From: Bacteroidales bacterium
GTDB lineage: Bacteria > Bacteroidota > Bacteroidia > Bacteroidales > UBA932
Direction: 5' to 3'
Assembly: GCA_017477245.1 (NCBI GenBank)
Contig: JAFUWY010000014.1
Coordinates: 30,163-94,162, forward strand
Length of the DNA stretch: 64,000 nt
In this document: in pieces, positions 35,359 to 44,784 of the stretch
Position numbering within the stretch: the stretch's first letter is position 1
Layout: the number at the start of each line of letters is the position of its first letter
Position numbers and translations under genes: made by a program
Notes under the pieces: generated by a model
Databases searched by the model: none
Told to the model about the DNA's origin: nothing
Seen by the model: only the letters and a program-made list of their open reading frames with translations

Positions 35359-35418
35359 TCCGGCGGAATAAAGAAATCCAACAGAAAAGTAAGTAGGAGA
35401 AATAGAAAGGGTAATAAG

Positions 35419-35455
35419 TAAAAGGCGGAACGTTTTTTTTGCGTTCCGCCTTTTA
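35419..35455. terminator. Bidirectional terminator between GH13 and the V-ATPase operon
   Basis: TAAAAGGCGGAACG / CGTTCCGCCTTTTA, a 14-bp perfect stem with a T-rich loop. A/T ends on both sides serve both strands. The next 70 nt hold further short dyads (GGGGGTTT...AAACCTCCCC, CACTAGCG-CA-CGCTAGTG). Confidence 0.85.
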
Positions 35456-35536
35456 CGTTGGATGCAGGCAGTTCGGAGCGAAGCGACCGAGGGGGTTTGG
35501 GGGAAACCTCCCCCAATCATCGGTCACTAGCGCACG

Positions 35537-35977
<441 letters not shown>

Positions 35978-35990
35978 TTATTTGTTTTGT

Positions 35991-37700
35991 TTACTTTGTC
36001 AAAGGGTTGAACTTGCGGCCCGCAGCCTCGTAGCCGGAGTTCTTGAAGAACTCCAGGAAGTTGAGTCGGAGCGGGTGGACGAAGGCGCCGAGGGCGCACA
36101 TCGCGATATTGAGGGTATGCCCGATCAGCACGAGCAGGATGAAGGGGATCCAGAGGACGAGATTCGAGCCGTCGCCCAGCACCATCTTGCCCATGTCGTT
36201 GAAGGCCATGCCGAGCATCGCGCCGGCAAGCCCCAGGGCGTAGAGGCGCAGGTAGCTGAGCACGTCGCCCATCAGGCCGGTGACGGTGTTGTAGGTGTCC
36301 CACAGGCCCATGCCGACGTTGGCCAGCTTGTTGCGCTTGGGGTCGTTGAACACGAAGATCCCCAGGGCGGAGACCACGCCGAGCACGATCAGGACCCACT
36401 TGGTGACCTCGGAGCTGAGCACCCCGGTCAGGGCGATGGCGCCGACGATGACGCCGCCGACGATGAGGAGCGTCCAGCCGAGCGTGCCGAGCGAGGCGGC
36501 GAATCCGTTCACCTTCACGCAGTTGATGGCCTTGACGACCATGGCGAGGCAGAGGTGGACCACACCGACGACGAGCGACAGGACCATGCCACCGGCATAC
36601 CCGGCGATCTCGTCCGGCAGGAAGATCCAGCGGATACCTTCGAAGCATTTCCACTGGGCGATGTCGATCGAGAAGAAGGTATGCAGGAAGAAGCCCACGA
36701 ACACGGTCGCGACGCCGAGGGTGACCACGAGCGGGGCCATGTCCTTGAAGCTGTCGACCTTCTTGAGCAGCAGGCCGACGAGGATGAGCACGAGGCCGTA
36801 GCCGGCGTCGCCCATGCAGAGCGCGAAGAACAGCAGGAAGAAGACCGCGATGAACGGGGTGGGGTCGAAACCGTTGTAGGCCGGGCGGCCGTACATGTCG
36901 GTCAGGACCTCGAACATCTTCACGAACTTGTTGTTCTTGAACTGGATGGGAGGGTTCTCCTCAACCTTCGCTTCATCTTTGAGGTAGAAGACGCCGTGCT
37001 GGTCGAGGTATGCGGACACGGCGGCATCGTTCTCGCTGGGGGCGAAGCCGATGAGGGTGTCGATGGTATCTTCCGCAGCCGGGACGGCGGCCACGCCGGC
37101 GAGGTACCGGTCGAGGTCGGCCTGTATGTTGAGGATGTGCTGCTCCATCTTGGGGATCTCCGCCTTGCGGGCTTCGAGGATCTCCCGGTGGATGGCGATC
37201 TTGTCCCGGACGGATTCCAGGGCGGGACGCAGTTCGGACGGCGTATGCGTGGGAGCGGGGAGTTCCTTGAGGGGGAAGCCCTCGTTGTCTCCCACGACCA
37301 CGAACCAGGTCAGGCCGCCGGACTGGCTCACGACCTGGATGGCGTAACGCTCCTCCCAGGCCGGGTCGTATTTCTTGGTCGCCACCGAGTAGTAGTGGAG
37401 CCCGAAGGGTGCCAGCCGTTCGCGGTCGTACTCGCCCCAGGGGGTCACGTCCGCCATCTCCTTGAGGATGGCGTCCCGCTGGCCCTGGAGCTCCACGAGC
37501 GTGGGGTCGGACCCCTTGAGCGTGCAGTCGATATCCTGGCGGAGCGTCGCGATGTTGTCGAGCAGGCTCTGCGAGAATGCGTCCACCGGCTTGGTGGAAC
37601 GGGTGATGTCCACGACGCCGAGCTGCTGCAGCCCGGAGAGGAACTCCTCCTTGTCCCCATGCAGGAGGATGAAGGAGTATTGGGTCATCTTGGCGATCAT
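35991..37700 (-). CDS. atpI: V-type ATP synthase subunit I
   Basis: 569 residues. A cytoplasmic N-terminal half with coiled-coil segments is followed by a membrane half (about 300-545) of seven to eight helices. This subunit corresponds to the a-subunit that forms the ion half-channels against the K ring. Its start overlaps the stop of subunit D by 4 nt. Confidence 0.93.
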   Translation of the reverse strand: MIAKMTQYSFILLHGDKEEFLSGLQQLGVVDITRSTKPVDAFSQSLLDNIATLRQDIDCTLKGSDPTLVELQGQRDAILKEMADVTPWGEYDRERLAPFGLHYYSVATKKYDPAWEERYAIQVVSQSGGLTWFVVVGDNEGFPLKELPAPTHTPSELRPALESVRDKIAIHREILEARKAEIPKMEQHILNIQADLDRYLAGVAAVPAAEDTIDTLIGFAPSENDAAVSAYLDQHGVFYLKDEAKVEENPPIQFKNNKFVKMFEVLTDMYGRPAYNGFDPTPFIAVFFLLFFALCMGDAGYGLVLILVGLLLKKVDSFKDMAPLVVTLGVATVFVGFFLHTFFSIDIAQWKCFEGIRWIFLPDEIAGYAGGMVLSLVVGVVHLCLAMVVKAINCVKVNGFAASLGTLGWTLLIVGGVIVGAIALTGVLSSEVTKWVLIVLGVVSALGIFVFNDPKRNKLANVGMGLWDTYNTVTGLMGDVLSYLRLYALGLAGAMLGMAFNDMGKMVLGDGSNLVLWIPFILLVLIGHTLNIAMCALGAFVHPLRLNFLEFFKNSGYEAAGRKFNPLTK

Positions 37701-38302
37701 AGGCTGGCCTCCTCTTCTTCAGCGTGACGGGTCTTGACGATCTTGGACGAGGCCTTGGAGAGGTTCTCCTCGTCCTCCATGTAGCGCTTGATCTTGCGGA
37801 TGGCCTCCTTGTAGCCGGGAATCTGGACCTTCTCGTAGAGGTTGACCTTCTGGGTGGTCTTCTTGCGGTTGAACTCGAGGATCTGCCGCTTCTGCTCGAA
37901 GATCTCGGACTCGATGCCCAGCCGCGACAGCTCCTTGAGGATGTCGACGCCGTCGGCGTACCAGGCCGGCTTGACGAAGGCGTTGAAGGGCTTGAGTTCG
38001 TAGTGGATCCTGTCGAGGCGCGGGGTCTTGACGCCCGCCACCTTGGCAACGCTCAGTTCCACGTCCTTGATCCGGACCAGTCCGGGCTCGAATTCATTCC
38101 AGAGAGCCGCCAGGTAGTCGTATCTCTGCAGGGAAGCTTCCAACTCGTCGGCCAGCCGCTCGGACTCAGCCTTGGCGGCCTGGACGCTCGAACGCAGGGC
38201 CGACTCCTTGTTCTTGAGGGTCGGCAGGGCGTTCTGGCGTACCTTGAGCTGCTTGCCAAGATTCGTCAGAGAAGTCTTGTTGTATTGAAACTTTATTGCC
38301 AT
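37697..38302 (-). CDS. atpD: V-type ATP synthase subunit D (central shaft)
   Basis: 201 residues, mainly two long helices (KFQYNKTSLTNLGKQLKVRQ... and the C-terminal KIKRYMEDEENLS region), as in the rotor axle of A/V-ATPases. It lies between subunit B (24 nt upstream) and subunit I. Confidence 0.93.
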   Translation of the reverse strand: MAIKFQYNKTSLTNLGKQLKVRQNALPTLKNKESALRSSVQAAKAESERLADELEASLQRYDYLAALWNEFEPGLVRIKDVELSVAKVAGVKTPRLDRIHYELKPFNAFVKPAWYADGVDILKELSRLGIESEIFEQKRQILEFNRKKTTQKVNLYEKVQIPGYKEAIRKIKRYMEDEENLSKASSKIVKTRHAEEEEASL

Positions 38303-38326
38303 GAGTCTTTAAGGCGGATGCTGTCT

Positions 38327-39649
38327 CTAGCTTTGCTGTTTTTTCCAGTACTTGTCGACGAGGGCCTGCTTGATGCCGGTCTCGGCGGGCGAGAAGTACT
38401 TGGCGAAGATCTCCCACGCGGTGTCCAGCATCTGCTCGACGGAGATGTTGACGTCGATCGAGAGCAGGCGCGTGGCGTACTCCTTGGCGTAGTCCAGGCA
38501 GCGGAGGTCGTAGTCGGAGAGGTCGAAGCCGTTCTCGAGCTTGGTCTTGGCGTTCTGGGCGTCGGCATAGAGGCGCACGCCGGCGTTCATCACCTGCGAG
38601 TGGTCCTCGCGGGTCTTCTTGCCCTGGACGAGCTGCTTGAGTCGGCTCAGGGAGCGGAACGGGTCGATGATGACCTTGCCGGAGTCGGGATCCGCGCGCA
38701 GGAACAGCTGGCCTTCGGTGATGTAGCCGGTGTTGTCCGGGATGGCGTGGGTGATGTCGCCGTCGTTGAGGGTGGTCACGGCGATGATCGTGATGGAGCC
38801 GCCGTCCGGCAGCTGCACGGCCTTCTCATAGATCTTGGCGAGGTCGGAATAGAGCGAGCCCGGCATCGAGTCCTTGGACGGGATCTGGTCCATGCGGTTG
38901 GACACGATGGAGAGCGCGTCGGCATACAGGGTCATGTCCGTGAGGAGCACGAGGACCTTCTCGTTCTTGTCCACGGCGAAGTATTCGGCGGCGGCCAGGG
39001 CCATGTCCGGGATGAGCAGGCGCTCCACCGGCGGCTCCTCGGTCGTGTTGACGAAGGAGACGATCTTGTCCAGCGCGCCGGCGGACTCGAACTCGTGGCG
39101 GAAGAAGAGGTAGTCGTCGTTGGAGAGGCCCATGCCGCCGAGGATGATCTTGTCCACGTCGGCGCGCAGGGCCACGTCGGCCATGACTTTGTTGTAGGGC
39201 TGGTCCGGGTCGGCGAAGAACGGGATCTTCTGGCCGGAGACCAGGGTGTTGTTGAGGTCGATGCCGGCGATGCCGGTCGGGATCAGCTCGGAGGGCTGGC
39301 GGCGCTTGTAGGGGTTGACGGACGGGCCGCCCACCTCGCGCTCCTCGCCCTCGACCTCCGGGCCGCCGTCGATCGGGTGTCCGTAGGCGTTGAAGAAACG
39401 GCCGGAGAGCTGCTCGCTCACGCGCAGGGTCGGCGGAGCGCCGTGGAAGGAGACTTCTGCATTGGTCGGGACACCTTCGGTGCCGGAGAAGACCTGCAGG
39501 GTGACGCTGTCGCCCTTGGTCTTGACGACCTGGGCGAGGCGGCCGTCCACCGTGGCCAGTTCGTCGTTCGCGACCCCCTTGGCGTTGAGGGTGACCGTGG
39601 CCTTGGTGATGGCCTGGAGCTGTGTATAGGTGCGTTGGAATGCTTTCAT
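38327..39649 (-). CDS. atpB: V-type ATP synthase subunit B
   Basis: 440 residues, homologous to the catalytic subunit but without a P-loop (GQKIPFFADP replaces it), which marks the non-catalytic B subunit. LLTDMTLYADAL and SLSRLKQL segments match the family. It starts 7 nt after subunit A. Confidence 0.95.
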   Translation of the reverse strand: MKAFQRTYTQLQAITKATVTLNAKGVANDELATVDGRLAQVVKTKGDSVTLQVFSGTEGVPTNAEVSFHGAPPTLRVSEQLSGRFFNAYGHPIDGGPEVEGEEREVGGPSVNPYKRRQPSELIPTGIAGIDLNNTLVSGQKIPFFADPDQPYNKVMADVALRADVDKIILGGMGLSNDDYLFFRHEFESAGALDKIVSFVNTTEEPPVERLLIPDMALAAAEYFAVDKNEKVLVLLTDMTLYADALSIVSNRMDQIPSKDSMPGSLYSDLAKIYEKAVQLPDGGSITIIAVTTLNDGDITHAIPDNTGYITEGQLFLRADPDSGKVIIDPFRSLSRLKQLVQGKKTREDHSQVMNAGVRLYADAQNAKTKLENGFDLSDYDLRCLDYAKEYATRLLSIDVNISVEQMLDTAWEIFAKYFSPAETGIKQALVDKYWKKQQS

Positions 39650-39656
39650 GGCCGTA

Positions 39657-41399
39657 CTAGGAGAGTTGGTTGCGGAGCTGCTGCTCGTATTCTTGGAACT
39701 TGGGACCCTTGAACTCGGAGTAGTTCATCTGGCGCAGGGTGTTGATCAGGTCCTTGAAGAAACCGCGGCACTGCTCGAAGTTCTCGAATTCGAACTCGCG
39801 GTCGCAGATCCCGAGGATCAGGTCGAGGATGTATTCCTGGCGCTCCAGCGGGCAGAGCGCATCGACGGCGTCGAAGGCGTCCTGCTGCAGGAAGGCGAAG
39901 TCGATCAGCTCGGACTTCCAGAAGGCTTCGTGGTAGCTCATCGGCACGCCGTCGTCGCCCAGGATGTTGATCTGGTCGGCCATCTCGCGGCCGCGGCGCA
40001 CGAGGTTCTTGGCGTGCAGCACCTTGTCGACCCACTGCTTGTCGATGGTCTCCTTGAGGTATTCCTGGATCTCGGGGTACTCGAGGTATTTGGAGTAGGA
40101 GTCGATCGGGTTGACGGCCGGGTAGCGCTTCTGGTCGGCACGGTTCTGCTCGAGGGCGTAGAAGCAGCGGGCGGCCTTCTTGGTGGACTCGGTCACGGGC
40201 TCCTTGAGGTTGCCGCCGGCAGGGGAGACCGTGCCGATGAAGGTGACGGCGCCCGTCCGGCCGTTGTTCAGCACGACCATGCCCGCGCGTGCGTAGAAGT
40301 TGGAGATGATGGCGGAGAGGTCCACCGGGAAGGCGTCCTGGCCGGGAAGTTCCTCCATGCGGTTGGACATCTCGCGGAGGGCCTGGGCCCAGCGGGAGGT
40401 GGAGTCGGCCAGCAGCAGGCACTTCAGGCCCATCGCGCGGTAGTACTCGCAGATGGTCATGGCCGTGTAGACGGAGGCCTCTCGGGCGGCGACCGGCATG
40501 TTGGAGGTGTTGCAGATGATGGTGGTGCGCTCCATCAGTTTGCGGCCGGTGTGCGGGTCCACCAGTTCGGGGAACTCCGTGAAGATCTCCACGACTTCGT
40601 TGGCGCGCTCGCCGCAGGCCGCCATGACGATGACGTCGGCGTCGCCCTGCTTGGCGATGGCATGCTGGAGGACCGTCTTGCCGCAGCCGAACGGCCCCGG
40701 GATGAATCCGGTGCCGCCTTCGGCGATCGGGTTGAAGGTGTCGATCACGCGCACGCCCGTCTCCATGATCCGGGTCGGGCGCGGCTTCTCCTTGTATCCC
40801 TTGACGGCCACCTTGACCGGCCATTTCTGGGTCATGGTGACGGGGACGTCCTCGCCGTCCTTGCCGGTCAGCACGGCGATGGTGTGGTCGACGTTGTAGC
40901 TGCCGGCGGGGGCGATCTCCTTGACGGTGAATTCTCCCCGGAACGAGAAGGGAACCATGATCTTGTGGGGCAGCCAGCCTTCCTGGACCTCGCCGAGCCA
41001 GTCGGCGGCGATCACCTTGTCGCCGGGCTTGGCGAGGGGCGTGAACTCCCAGAGGACCTTGCGGTCGAGCGGGTCGGTGTATTCGCCCCGCTTGAGGAAG
41101 ACGCCCGTCATCGTGGTGAGGTTGTTCTGCAGGCCGTCGTAGATGCCGGAGAGCAGGCCCGGGCCGAGGGTGGCCTCGAGCATCTTGCCCAAGAATTCGA
41201 CGTTGTCGCCGTTTTTGAGTCCGCGGGTGCTCTCGAAGACCTGGACCGACGCCTTGTCGCCGGTCACCTTGATGACTTCGGCGAGGAGCTGCGTGCCGCC
41301 GACGGTGATGTAGCAGAGTTCGTTCTCCGCCACCGGGCCGTCCACGGTCACGGTCACCAGGTTCGAGACGATGCCCGTTACCTTTCCTTTAGTGCTCAT
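39657..41399 (-). CDS. atpA: V-type ATP synthase subunit A (catalytic)
   Basis: 580 residues. The V/A-type specific bulge precedes the Walker A motif GPFGCGKT (K241), and DSTSRWAQALRE supplies the Walker B-downstream segment. It hydrolyses or synthesises ATP in the A3B3 head. The ATG overlaps the preceding DUF2764 stop (ATGA). Confidence 0.96.
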   Translation of the reverse strand: MSTKGKVTGIVSNLVTVTVDGPVAENELCYITVGGTQLLAEVIKVTGDKASVQVFESTRGLKNGDNVEFLGKMLEATLGPGLLSGIYDGLQNNLTTMTGVFLKRGEYTDPLDRKVLWEFTPLAKPGDKVIAADWLGEVQEGWLPHKIMVPFSFRGEFTVKEIAPAGSYNVDHTIAVLTGKDGEDVPVTMTQKWPVKVAVKGYKEKPRPTRIMETGVRVIDTFNPIAEGGTGFIPGPFGCGKTVLQHAIAKQGDADVIVMAACGERANEVVEIFTEFPELVDPHTGRKLMERTTIICNTSNMPVAAREASVYTAMTICEYYRAMGLKCLLLADSTSRWAQALREMSNRMEELPGQDAFPVDLSAIISNFYARAGMVVLNNGRTGAVTFIGTVSPAGGNLKEPVTESTKKAARCFYALEQNRADQKRYPAVNPIDSYSKYLEYPEIQEYLKETIDKQWVDKVLHAKNLVRRGREMADQINILGDDGVPMSYHEAFWKSELIDFAFLQQDAFDAVDALCPLERQEYILDLILGICDREFEFENFEQCRGFFKDLINTLRQMNYSEFKGPKFQEYEQQLRNQLS

Positions 41400-42007
41400 A
41401 TCGTGATATTCTGTTTTTTGTTGTCGTATGTGGTTCGGATTTCTTCGACCATCCGGCGGAACAGGGCCCGGCCGGAATCCGGATCGAGCTGGAGCCAGCG
41501 GTCGATGATCTTGAGCTTGGCCACGTAGCCCAGCAGGGTCTCGAGGTCGAAATAGTCCAGCAGCGTGATCTCGTCGACCTTGTGCCAGCGCAGTTCGTCC
41601 AGCCCGCGCTCGCGCTGCAGGATGTCAGCGCCCCGGAGGATGCGCTCGGCAGCCTCGAGTTCGGGGAATTCCTCCACCTCCCGCTCCTCGAGCAGGATCT
41701 TGTCGTGGTCCGGTGCGCGGTGGAGCTGGTGGTTGAGGTAGCCCACCGTGGCGTTGCGCAGGTCCAGGTCGAAGCGGAACCATTCGCGCAGGAAGCGGTT
41801 CTTGTGCCGGAGGATCTGCCGGTAGAAGTCTTCGGTCAGCTGCTCGTCGTCATACCCGGCCAGCAACTGGTCGAGCACGGTCTGGTCACGTCCGGAGAGC
41901 TGCTCGCGGATCTCCGCGATGAGCGCTTCGGCGTTGACGTTGTCGCTGCGGGAATCCTCCGGCCGGAGTACGGGCAGGCTGGCGACGATGTATTCGTAGT
42001 TGTCCAT
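41396..42007 (-). CDS. DUF2764 protein, probable V-ATPase C-like subunit
   Basis: 203 residues of the DUF2764 family, mostly helical and acidic (FPELEAAERILRGADILQ...). In Bacteroidota V-ATPase operons it occupies the place of subunit C, between E and A. It is thought to be a structural stand-in, since no canonical C, F or G gene is seen. The function is inferred from position. Confidence 0.85.
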   Translation of the reverse strand: MDNYEYIVASLPVLRPEDSRSDNVNAEALIAEIREQLSGRDQTVLDQLLAGYDDEQLTEDFYRQILRHKNRFLREWFRFDLDLRNATVGYLNHQLHRAPDHDKILLEEREVEEFPELEAAERILRGADILQRERGLDELRWHKVDEITLLDYFDLETLLGYVAKLKIIDRWLQLDPDSGRALFRRMVEEIRTTYDNKKQNITI

Positions 42008-42010
42008 CGC

Positions 42011-42616
42011 CTAGCCGAAAAGGAGCTTCCGGGTCACGGGGCGGAGATACTCGGCGATCAGGTCGCGGAAGGTCTCGTCGGTCAGGCTGACGAACCAGCT
42101 GCCGTCCTTGGGGCCGATCGAGAAGCCGCCGCCCACCTTCTTGCTGAAGTCGGCCTTGACGTCGCGGCCGAGGGCCTTGCGGAGCTCGCCGCCCAGCCAG
42201 GGCTCGAGCTCTTTCTGGAGCGCGGCCGGCAGGACCAGGGCGAGGTCCGTGGCTTCGGTGGCGTTGAACCGCTCGGCGACGGAGAGGATGATCTTCTTGA
42301 GGAAATCGGGGTCGGAGAGAGCCTTGTCCACCGGTGCGGCGCTGACGGCGCCGACCAGCAGGTTCTCGATGTCTTTCTTCGTGGCCTGGAGGCACTGGGC
42401 GGAGGCCATCTTGAGGTCGGAGGCCGTCTTGTCCCGCAGGTCTTCGGCCTGCTTCTCGGCGGCAGCTACGATGTCGGCGGCCTGTCGCCGCGCGTCGGCA
42501 AGGAGCTTTTCTGCGTCTTCGTGGGCACGGGCGAGCAGCAGTTCTCCTTCTTCCTTGCCTTTCGAGAGCCCTTCGTTGTAGAGCTTCTCGGTGAGTTCCT
42601 GTAATTTGTTGGACAT
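42011..42616 (-). CDS. atpE: V-type ATP synthase subunit E (peripheral stalk)
   Basis: 201 residues. The first about 85 form a charged helix (LYNEGLSKGKEEGELLLARA...), followed by a globular C-terminal domain, typical of the peripheral stalk E subunit. It is the first gene of the seven-gene operon, with a -7 box about 50 nt upstream. Confidence 0.9.
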   Translation of the reverse strand: MSNKLQELTEKLYNEGLSKGKEEGELLLARAHEDAEKLLADARRQAADIVAAAEKQAEDLRDKTASDLKMASAQCLQATKKDIENLLVGAVSAAPVDKALSDPDFLKKIILSVAERFNATEATDLALVLPAALQKELEPWLGGELRKALGRDVKADFSKKVGGGFSIGPKDGSWFVSLTDETFRDLIAEYLRPVTRKLLFG

Positions 42617-42665
42617 ATCGAGGTTTTAGTTATTAGTCGGTTACGGGACGTATGGGCACGTCATA

Positions 42666-42673
42666 CAAATCTA
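42666..42673 (-). promoter_or_regulatory. -7 box of the V-ATPase operon
   Basis: The minus strand reads TAGATTTG (TAnnTTTG), 49 nt before ATG 42616. Confidence 0.5.
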
Positions 42674-42741
42674 ACAAAAATCCGGCAAAATTTTTCATTG
42701 TCACCGTGTTTTTGCGTGGGATTGTTGCTTTTTTGTAATAA

Positions 42742-42771
42742 AAAACGCCGCCTCGTTACGGGCGGCGTTTT
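42742..42771. terminator. Terminator of the methylmalonyl-CoA decarboxylase operon
   Basis: AAAACGCCGCC / GGGCGGCGTTTT with loop TCGTTAC; on the minus strand a T-tract follows the stem. Confidence 0.85.
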
Positions 42772-42791
42772 CAAGGTTTGTACCGGGGGGC

Positions 42792-43955
42792 CTATCCGAG
42801 GAAACCGAGCAGGATACCGGCGGCCACGGCGGAGCCGATCACGCCGGCGACGTTGGGCGCCATGGCGTGGGTCAGCAGGTGGTTGGACGGATCGGCTTCG
42901 AGACCCACCTGTTCGGACACGCGCGCGGCATCGGGCACGGCGGACACGCCGGCGTTGCCGATGAGCGGGTTGATCTTCTTGCCCTCGGGCAGGAACAGGT
43001 TCATGAATTTCGCGAAGAGCACACCGAAGGTGGTGGCGATCACGAAGGAGGCGAGGCCGAGGCCGAAGATGAGGGCCGAGCGGCCGGTCAGGAAGACGTC
43101 CGCCTGGGTGGAGGCGCCGACGGTGAGGCCGATGAGCGTCGTCACGATGTCGATGAGCGGACCGCTGGCCGTGGTGGCGAGGCGCTTGGTCACGCCGCTC
43201 TCCTTGAGCAGGTTGCCGAAGAACAGCATGCCGAGCAGAGGCAGGCCGGAGGGCACGATGAAGGCGGTGCAGAGGAAGCCGACGATCGGGAAGATGATCT
43301 TCTCGGTCTGGCTGACCGTGCGCGGCTTGTTCATGCGGATCAGGCGCTCCTTCTTGGTCGTGAGCAGGAGCATGATCGGCTTCTGGATCACGGGCACGAG
43401 GGCCATGTAGGAGTAGGCCGACACGGCGATGGCGCCCATCAGTTCCGGTGCGAGCTTGGAGCTCAGGAAGATGGCCGTAGGGCCGTCCGCGCCGCCGATG
43501 ATGCCGATGGCACCCGCCTCATTCGGGGCGAAGCCGAGCAGCAGCGAGAGCAGGTAGGCACCGAAGATGCCCAGCTGCGCCGCTGCGCCGATCAGGATCA
43601 GGCGCGGCTGCGAGATCAGGGCCGAGAAGTCCGTCATGGCCCCGATGCCCAGGAATATCAAGGGCGGGTACCAGCCGTTCTTCACGCCGTGATAGAGGAT
43701 GTTCAGCACCGAGTTCTCCTCGTAGAGGCCGATCTTGAGGCCCATGCCGGTCTCGGGATCGAAGAACAGGGGGATGTTGCCGATGAGCATGCCGAAGCCG
43801 ATCGGCACGAGCAGCAGCGGCTCCCAGTGCTTGACGATACCCAGGGTGATGAAGCCCAGGCCGATGCAGATCATCAGGAGGTGCTGCCAGGTGCAGTTCG
43901 CGAATCCCGTGAACTGCCAGAATTGCTGGAGGCTGTCTATAATGTTTTCCATCAA
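42792..43955 (-). CDS. mmdB: Na+-translocating decarboxylase beta subunit
   Basis: 387 residues and about ten membrane helices, of the OadB/MmdB/GcdB family. The key aspartate D157 lies in the conserved GIIGGADGPT segment, and a second conserved region is GNAGVSAVPDAAR. It decarboxylates carboxybiotin and couples this to Na+ export. The ATG overlaps the biotin carrier gene by 4 nt. The operon's carboxyltransferase identifies the whole complex as methylmalonyl-CoA decarboxylase. Confidence 0.94.
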   Translation of the reverse strand: MMENIIDSLQQFWQFTGFANCTWQHLLMICIGLGFITLGIVKHWEPLLLVPIGFGMLIGNIPLFFDPETGMGLKIGLYEENSVLNILYHGVKNGWYPPLIFLGIGAMTDFSALISQPRLILIGAAAQLGIFGAYLLSLLLGFAPNEAGAIGIIGGADGPTAIFLSSKLAPELMGAIAVSAYSYMALVPVIQKPIMLLLTTKKERLIRMNKPRTVSQTEKIIFPIVGFLCTAFIVPSGLPLLGMLFFGNLLKESGVTKRLATTASGPLIDIVTTLIGLTVGASTQADVFLTGRSALIFGLGLASFVIATTFGVLFAKFMNLFLPEGKKINPLIGNAGVSAVPDAARVSEQVGLEADPSNHLLTHAMAPNVAGVIGSAVAAGILLGFLG

Positions 43956-44374
43956 CCGATCGTTACGATGTCAGCGCCTTCGAGCACGGAGTCGCCCTTG
44001 GACACATGGATGGCGGTGATGGTGCCGTCGCACTCGGCCAGGATCTCGTTCTCCATCTTCATGGCCTCGATGACCGCGACTTTCTGGCCGCGCTTGACGG
44101 CCTGGCCTTCCTTCACGTCGACGGAAATGATGACGCCGGGGAGCGGGCTGCCGATTTTCTTGCCGGCACCTGCCGGTTTCGGTGCGGCGGCCGGCGCGGC
44201 AGCCGGGGCTGCGGCCGCTGCGGGAGCGGCTGCAGGGGCGGCGGCCGGGACCTCGTTCTCGAGTTCGACCTGGTAGTTGACGCCGTTGACGGTCACGTCG
44301 GCGATTTTTCCTTCGATGCCGTTGACGGTCACATCATACTGGTTGCCGCCAATCTTGAATTTGTATGCTTTCAT
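43952..44374 (-). CDS. mmdC: Biotin carrier subunit of the Na+-pumping decarboxylase
   Basis: 140 residues. A short N-terminal segment, an Ala/Pro-rich flexible linker (about 43-70), and a biotinyl domain with the biotinylated lysine K106 in EAMKMEN. It carries CO2 from the carboxyltransferase to the membrane beta subunit. The ATG overlaps the gamma subunit stop by 4 nt. Confidence 0.95.
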   Translation of the reverse strand: MKAYKFKIGGNQYDVTVNGIEGKIADVTVNGVNYQVELENEVPAAAPAAAPAAAAAPAAAPAAAPKPAGAGKKIGSPLPGVIISVDVKEGQAVKRGQKVAVIEAMKMENEILAECDGTITAIHVSKGDSVLEGADIVTIG

Positions 44375-44784
44375 TTACGGGGTGTTTTTCTGAAGTTGGA
44401 TTGCTTGTTGTCCCATGCGGACGGGGTGCGGCGCAGGGTGATGATGCCCGGCTCGACGTCGTGGACGGCGTCGGACAGGTAGAGGTGCAGGGCCGTGGCG
44501 ATGGCTGCCTCGGTCTCCGAGCCGGCGTCGGCCTGCAGGGCGAGGGCGATGGCTGCCGCCACCTCTCCGCTCACCGCGCCCTTGGGGGCCTTCGGGGCCT
44601 TGGGCTTGCGCTTGTACTTGCCGGAGAAGATGTTGCCGGAGAAATTGTAGATGAAATAGAGGACGATCAGTGCCGCGAACACCGTGCTGACGCTGATGAG
44701 GGTCAGCGTCCAGCCGTGCGGGTCGATCTGGGCCATCCGGTCGCCGCCTGCCGTGAGGAGGAGACTAAAGAGGAAGGTTGTCAT
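44371..44784 (-). CDS. mmdD: Decarboxylase gamma/delta-type membrane subunit (OadG-like)
   Basis: 137 residues with one helix near the N-terminus (about 25-47), then a basic, Lys/Pro/Ala-rich stretch and a polar tail. OadG/MmdD proteins hold the carboxyltransferase on the beta subunit. Sequence conservation is weak in this family, so position in the operon is the main evidence. It overlaps the carboxyltransferase gene by 20 nt. Confidence 0.85.
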   Translation of the reverse strand: MTTFLFSLLLTAGGDRMAQIDPHGWTLTLISVSTVFAALIVLYFIYNFSGNIFSGKYKRKPKAPKAPKGAVSGEVAAAIALALQADAGSETEAAIATALHLYLSDAVHDVEPGIITLRRTPSAWDNKQSNFRKTPRK